From: JAPLFM01 sp964650885
GTDB taxonomy: Bacteria; Bacteroidota; Ignavibacteria; Kapaibacteriales; UBA2268
Direction of reading: 5' to 3'
Length of the DNA: 36,739 bases
Assembly: GCA_964650885.1 (NCBI GenBank)
Contig: CAZYXG010000020.1
Location: forward strand, 1 to 36,739
Of this stretch, positions 33,508 through 36,739 are shown one piece after another; position 1 is the first letter of the stretch; each line of letters begins with the position of its first letter. The notes beneath the pieces were generated by a model. That model did not search any database and was not told where the DNA came from. It saw only the letters and a program-made list of their open reading frames with translations. A program made the position numbers and the translations under genes.

Positions 33508-35673
33508 TTAAAAGTAATAAATTAACTTAATGTTTGGAACAAAATAACTATCAAGTTCCCAGTTTCTCTTTGCATTTTTCAAGCTAGAAGTAAAACCAGA
33601 AGCTGTTAGTTTTAAATAAAAATCTTCTGCAATACCTACTTGCAACCAAGTAGAGGCAATTAAATTATTGTCGAAATATTGAAGTCTAGCACCATAAGGT
33701 GTAGTTGGGCTGCTACTCAAAAATTCTAATTTTAATGACAAACCGCCAATACTTTCAGTATCATACTTCTTGAATTTTAAAACACTAACAGAATCGCTTT
33801 CATTAAGCCCTTTTCTTTGTATTTCATTATTCCATGATTCTACCGCATACGATGCAGCACCTATAGAAACTCTAAATTGGAAATCTTCGTCAATTGCGAA
33901 TCCAAAAGTGTAATGCAATGCAGCAGTATATCTAGTTATAAATTCTCTGTAATTTCCAAAATCACTGGAATAAGTAGCTTGAGTATAAACGTCATCAGCA
34001 GTTTTTATTCTATCACCAAAATTTGAGAAATTTGCATCTCCAAATAAAAATGATGCTTCTAAATTAAATACTTCTGTCTGTGGCAAAATAGGCAAAGTAA
34101 AATCAAATTTTGAGTAAAGCCCAAAGCTTCCATAAGTGAAATTTGTATTTTTACCATTTTCTAAATTATAGCCATAAGCATCATTCATTATATTTGACAA
34201 ACCATTTGTAGGTAATATCAAACCTAATTGTGAATTTTTCCATAATACAGATAATGAAGTTTTACCTGTATAAAAAGAAGAATAACCAATTTCATCTGCA
34301 CCAGTTTTTAATTCAAATCCAATTTCTGGCAAGTTTGTAGTTGCAGAACCATAGCCAAAAGCAGTAGTATCTTTAACCATAGCACTAAGCAATGACTTAA
34401 TTGTTTGCCCTTCGCCTAATTTCAAGCCAGAAGCAGCAAATACTTCTTTAAAGTTCGTTTCAGCTTCTACTTTATTAACATAAAGAGTATTTCCTAAAGA
34501 ATACATAAAATTCATTACTTTAGAAGAATCAGAATTTGGAGCTAAAAACGTACTTTTAACTTCTTCTATTTTCGAAATGTTGTAAACAAAAACTTTTCCT
34601 GCTGACTCTTTATATTTAGTCCATCTGATTTGGTCAGGAGAAACTATTAATTCATTGAAGCTACGTTTCGCTTTTGTTGCCATTCCTTCACTAATCATTC
34701 TATATCTTTGGATATCTGGGTCAGATGGAAAAAATCCTCTTACCATAGGTACAGTAACACCAAAACTTGGAGCAAAGAATCTATTTTTACCACCAAAACC
34801 TTTTGCTTCAAAAGAAACATCAGTTAAGTTGTTTTGTTTTAAGTCAAACTGAATCATATTGAAAACATTCAAATAATGAACATTTCTATTTGCATCAATA
34901 CCTAAAACTTCCAACTTATCTTTAGTTGCAGTATTGTTTGCAGTATTTACATTGAAACCTTGCTCTGTTAATACTTTAACAACTCCATTAATTAAATTAG
35001 GATCATCTTCAGATAAACTATTTTCTTTAGTCAAATACAGTTTATAATTTGATGGACTAATAATTTCAGTTGGCTGTTCAGGCAATCTCTCTTCTTCAGC
35101 AGACTCAACTTTAATAAATCCATAGATATCATCAGTTGTAACATCTTGAGGACTTTTGTTTTTAGTCACAATAAAGAATGAATAAGCAGATTCTGTTGTA
35201 TTAAACTTTGTAATGAAATAATTGAAAATTCTCAACAATTCATCATCAGTTTTTGATACTAATGCTTGAATTGATGCATCTTTTGCAGAATTCACTGCAC
35301 GTAAGAAGTTATCTTTCAAGTTTTTAAATGCATCATCTGTCATCGATATATCTTGAAACAAAGGTGCATCGTTGCTATTAATTTTTTCAATCAAACTTTG
35401 TTTAACAGAAGCATATTTGCCATCATTATACATTATAGCAATTGAGCCATCTGGATCATATTTTTTTAACTTTTCATTATCTTTTTGGAAAAGTTTAAAA
35501 ATCTCTTTATAAGTTTCAGAATTAGTAACTCTGTAAATCTTAGCTTTAGAGTATCTATAAGCAGAAAACTCTTTCAAAATGTTGTCGTATTTTTTATTAT
35601 CGGCGTTATTCTGAGCCAATAGCGATCCCGCCACTAGGAAGAATAAGAATAATCTCACCAAAATAAATTTCAT
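33508..35673 (-). CDS. Large probable outer-membrane beta-barrel protein, unknown function
   Basis: A 721-aa protein with a signal peptide (about 1-21, from the ATG at 35673; an in-frame TTG at 35688 would overlap the upstream gene). The first 200 residues are charged and helical. The rest has many strand-like segments, and the last part ends LDSYFVPNIKLIYYF, with the terminal Phe of outer-membrane barrels. No known domain is recognised. It starts 4 nt after the stop of the upstream partial gene and ends 3 nt before the next, so it is a fixed member of this operon. Confidence 0.65.
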   Translation of the reverse strand: MKFILVRLFLFFLVAGSLLAQNNADNKKYDNILKEFSAYRYSKAKIYRVTNSETYKEIFKLFQKDNEKLKKYDPDGSIAIMYNDGKYASVKQSLIEKINSNDAPLFQDISMTDDAFKNLKDNFLRAVNSAKDASIQALVSKTDDELLRIFNYFITKFNTTESAYSFFIVTKNKSPQDVTTDDIYGFIKVESAEEERLPEQPTEIISPSNYKLYLTKENSLSEDDPNLINGVVKVLTEQGFNVNTANNTATKDKLEVLGIDANRNVHYLNVFNMIQFDLKQNNLTDVSFEAKGFGGKNRFFAPSFGVTVPMVRGFFPSDPDIQRYRMISEGMATKAKRSFNELIVSPDQIRWTKYKESAGKVFVYNISKIEEVKSTFLAPNSDSSKVMNFMYSLGNTLYVNKVEAETNFKEVFAASGLKLGEGQTIKSLLSAMVKDTTAFGYGSATTNLPEIGFELKTGADEIGYSSFYTGKTSLSVLWKNSQLGLILPTNGLSNIMNDAYGYNLENGKNTNFTYGSFGLYSKFDFTLPILPQTEVFNLEASFLFGDANFSNFGDRIKTADDVYTQATYSSDFGNYREFITRYTAALHYTFGFAIDEDFQFRVSIGAASYAVESWNNEIQRKGLNESDSVSVLKFKKYDTESIGGLSLKLEFLSSSPTTPYGARLQYFDNNLIASTWLQVGIAEDFYLKLTASGFTSSLKNAKRNWELDSYFVPNIKLIYYF

Positions 35674-35677
35674 ATTT

Positions 35678-36739
35678 TTACTCGTCAAAATTCTTGTTAA
35701 ATTTAATTAAAAATGAAGTAGCTTTATCACTTGATTTAACACCTTCAAAAGTTGGGTGTTTAGATTTGATAACTAAGTTAATTGTGAAATCTCCACGTAA
35801 TGTGTTCGATTCAGAATCTGGATTACCAGAAATAAAGTCTTTAAAATTAATTGCAACTATACCTTCTGAGTTAGGTGTCAAATTCAAAGTTTTATTTTTG
35901 AAATTTGCCAAGTTCCCTTTAGACATCTTGCCTTTCTGATAAAGAACATTTACTTCTACGTCTGGATATTTGCCTGATGACAAAGGTGCAACTCTTGCTG
36001 TTGTTGACAAACTAATACTAATACCAGCAGTAGTTTCAGTTTGCTTCACATTGCTTGGACTCAAACGACCTAAGTCTTGTATATTTGGCAATTTAATTAA
36101 AAAGTCTTTTTCGTAAACATCAACTTCTTTATTACGCTCAGAATCAAACCAAGCAACTCTTGCAATAACTTTCTTAGCATTTGCTGGGAATGAATAGTTC
36201 TTAACTTCACTTAAATATTGACCAGCTGGGTTCAAATCAGTTGACATATAGTATCTATATGATCCTTGATTAATTTTAGCAGTTGATCTGTGCTTAAGAG
36301 TATAGTTGAACGACTCACCATATTTTGGCTCTATCACATTAAGTGCATCGCCATCAGCTTCTTTAGCTTTGAAAACAAACAAAGGTTTTTCTTCTTTAGT
36401 AGCTCCACCAGAACCAGTTGTATAAGTTACAACAATTTTATAAGTTTGATTACCTTGTAAATTTCTACTTGAGAATGCAACAAACTCAACTTTTTCATTT
36501 TTCACAGGGTTTTGTGTCTTAAGTTTTACATCACTTATTGTTTCAATTAATTTACCTGACTCATCAAGTATTTCAACCATTGGCTTACGCTCAGGCATAT
36601 AAGGTGACACAGTGAAATCTATTGAAGCAGGTAAATTATCAAATGCAACATATTCGTCTTTCACATTCGTAGTTGGTTTCACAATCTGCGACTTCGGCAT
36701 TACTACACGAACGTTGAATTGAATCGAACCCTTGTTCTG
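35678..36739 (-). CDS. Envelope protein with Ig-like beta-sandwich regions, partial at the window edge
   Basis: The reading frame stays open to the right edge of the window (the codons before the internal ATG at 36700 read QNKGSIQFNVRVV), so the true start lies outside and the protein is longer than the 353 residues seen. The visible part is rich in beta-strand, Ser, Thr and Lys, with two or three probable Ig-like modules (for example SIDFTVSPYMPERKP and SISLSTTARVAPLSS). No cysteine or known motif was found. It is the first visible gene of the four-gene operon. It could resemble T9SS GldM-type modules, but I could not establish this. Confidence 0.6.
   Translation of the reverse strand, partial: QNKGSIQFNVRVVMPKSQIVKPTTNVKDEYVAFDNLPASIDFTVSPYMPERKPMVEILDESGKLIETISDVKLKTQNPVKNEKVEFVAFSSRNLQGNQTYKIVVTYTTGSGGATKEEKPLFVFKAKEADGDALNVIEPKYGESFNYTLKHRSTAKINQGSYRYYMSTDLNPAGQYLSEVKNYSFPANAKKVIARVAWFDSERNKEVDVYEKDFLIKLPNIQDLGRLSPSNVKQTETTAGISISLSTTARVAPLSSGKYPDVEVNVLYQKGKMSKGNLANFKNKTLNLTPNSEGIVAINFKDFISGNPDSESNTLRGDFTINLVIKSKHPTFEGVKSSDKATSFLIKFNKNFDE

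Noticed and set aside
35678..36739. Identification of the partial gene as gldM/porM
   Set aside because: The visible part has only general beta-sandwich character, and the neighbours are not recognisable gldL or gldN genes.

Overview
The window is AT-rich chromosomal DNA from a member of the Bacteroidota / FCB group, probably a deep branch such as the Ignavibacteria or Kapabacteria side. This rests on several things read from the sequence: Bacteroidota-type promoters (TTTG, 20 nt, TAnnTTTG) upstream of rpoZ, tRNA-Asn and the tRNA-Tyr operon; a Bacteroidota-type omega subunit; a DUF3098-like protein; a decayed gene ending in a type IX secretion (T9SS) C-terminal sorting signal; and many outer-membrane and OmpA-type proteins. 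The lineage is inferred from these features without a phylogeny.

Layout. At 1-8.5 kb lie a membrane-anchored di-haem cytochrome c, a minus-strand operon (PaaG-like enoyl-CoA hydratase, DUF3098-like protein, Era), then plus-strand genes: a SRPBCC-like protein, an M16 peptidase pair (one active-type, one inactive-type with an extra domain) and a REC-CheB protein. At 8.5-14.6 kb lie a seven-bladed WD40 protein and a CRD+OmpA protein (together resembling the T9SS component PorE), a MerR regulator, rpoZ, a cytoplasmic M16 peptidase, a CorC-family membrane protein and recO. tRNA-Asn follows with its own promoter and terminator, then a T9SS-cargo pseudogene.

At 15.4-27.7 kb is the transcription/translation operon, all on the minus strand: tRNA-Tyr, tRNA-Gly, tRNA-Thr, tRNA-Trp, secE, nusG, rplK, rplA, rplJ, rplL, rpoB, rpoC. 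It has no tuf gene between the tRNAs, a terminator-like hairpin between tRNA-Gly and tRNA-Thr, and two hairpins between rplL and rpoB, the second having full intrinsic-terminator form just before the rpoB start. After it come an isocitrate dehydrogenase of the long Thermus-like type and a second REC-CheB paralogue.

At 30.7-36.7 kb a tightly packed minus-strand operon encodes envelope proteins: a beta-sandwich-like protein cut by the window edge, two probable outer-membrane barrel proteins and a VWA-OmpA protein. I do not recognise this set as a named system; it is the best candidate here for something undescribed. No CRISPR array, insertion sequence, prophage or obvious defence system was seen.
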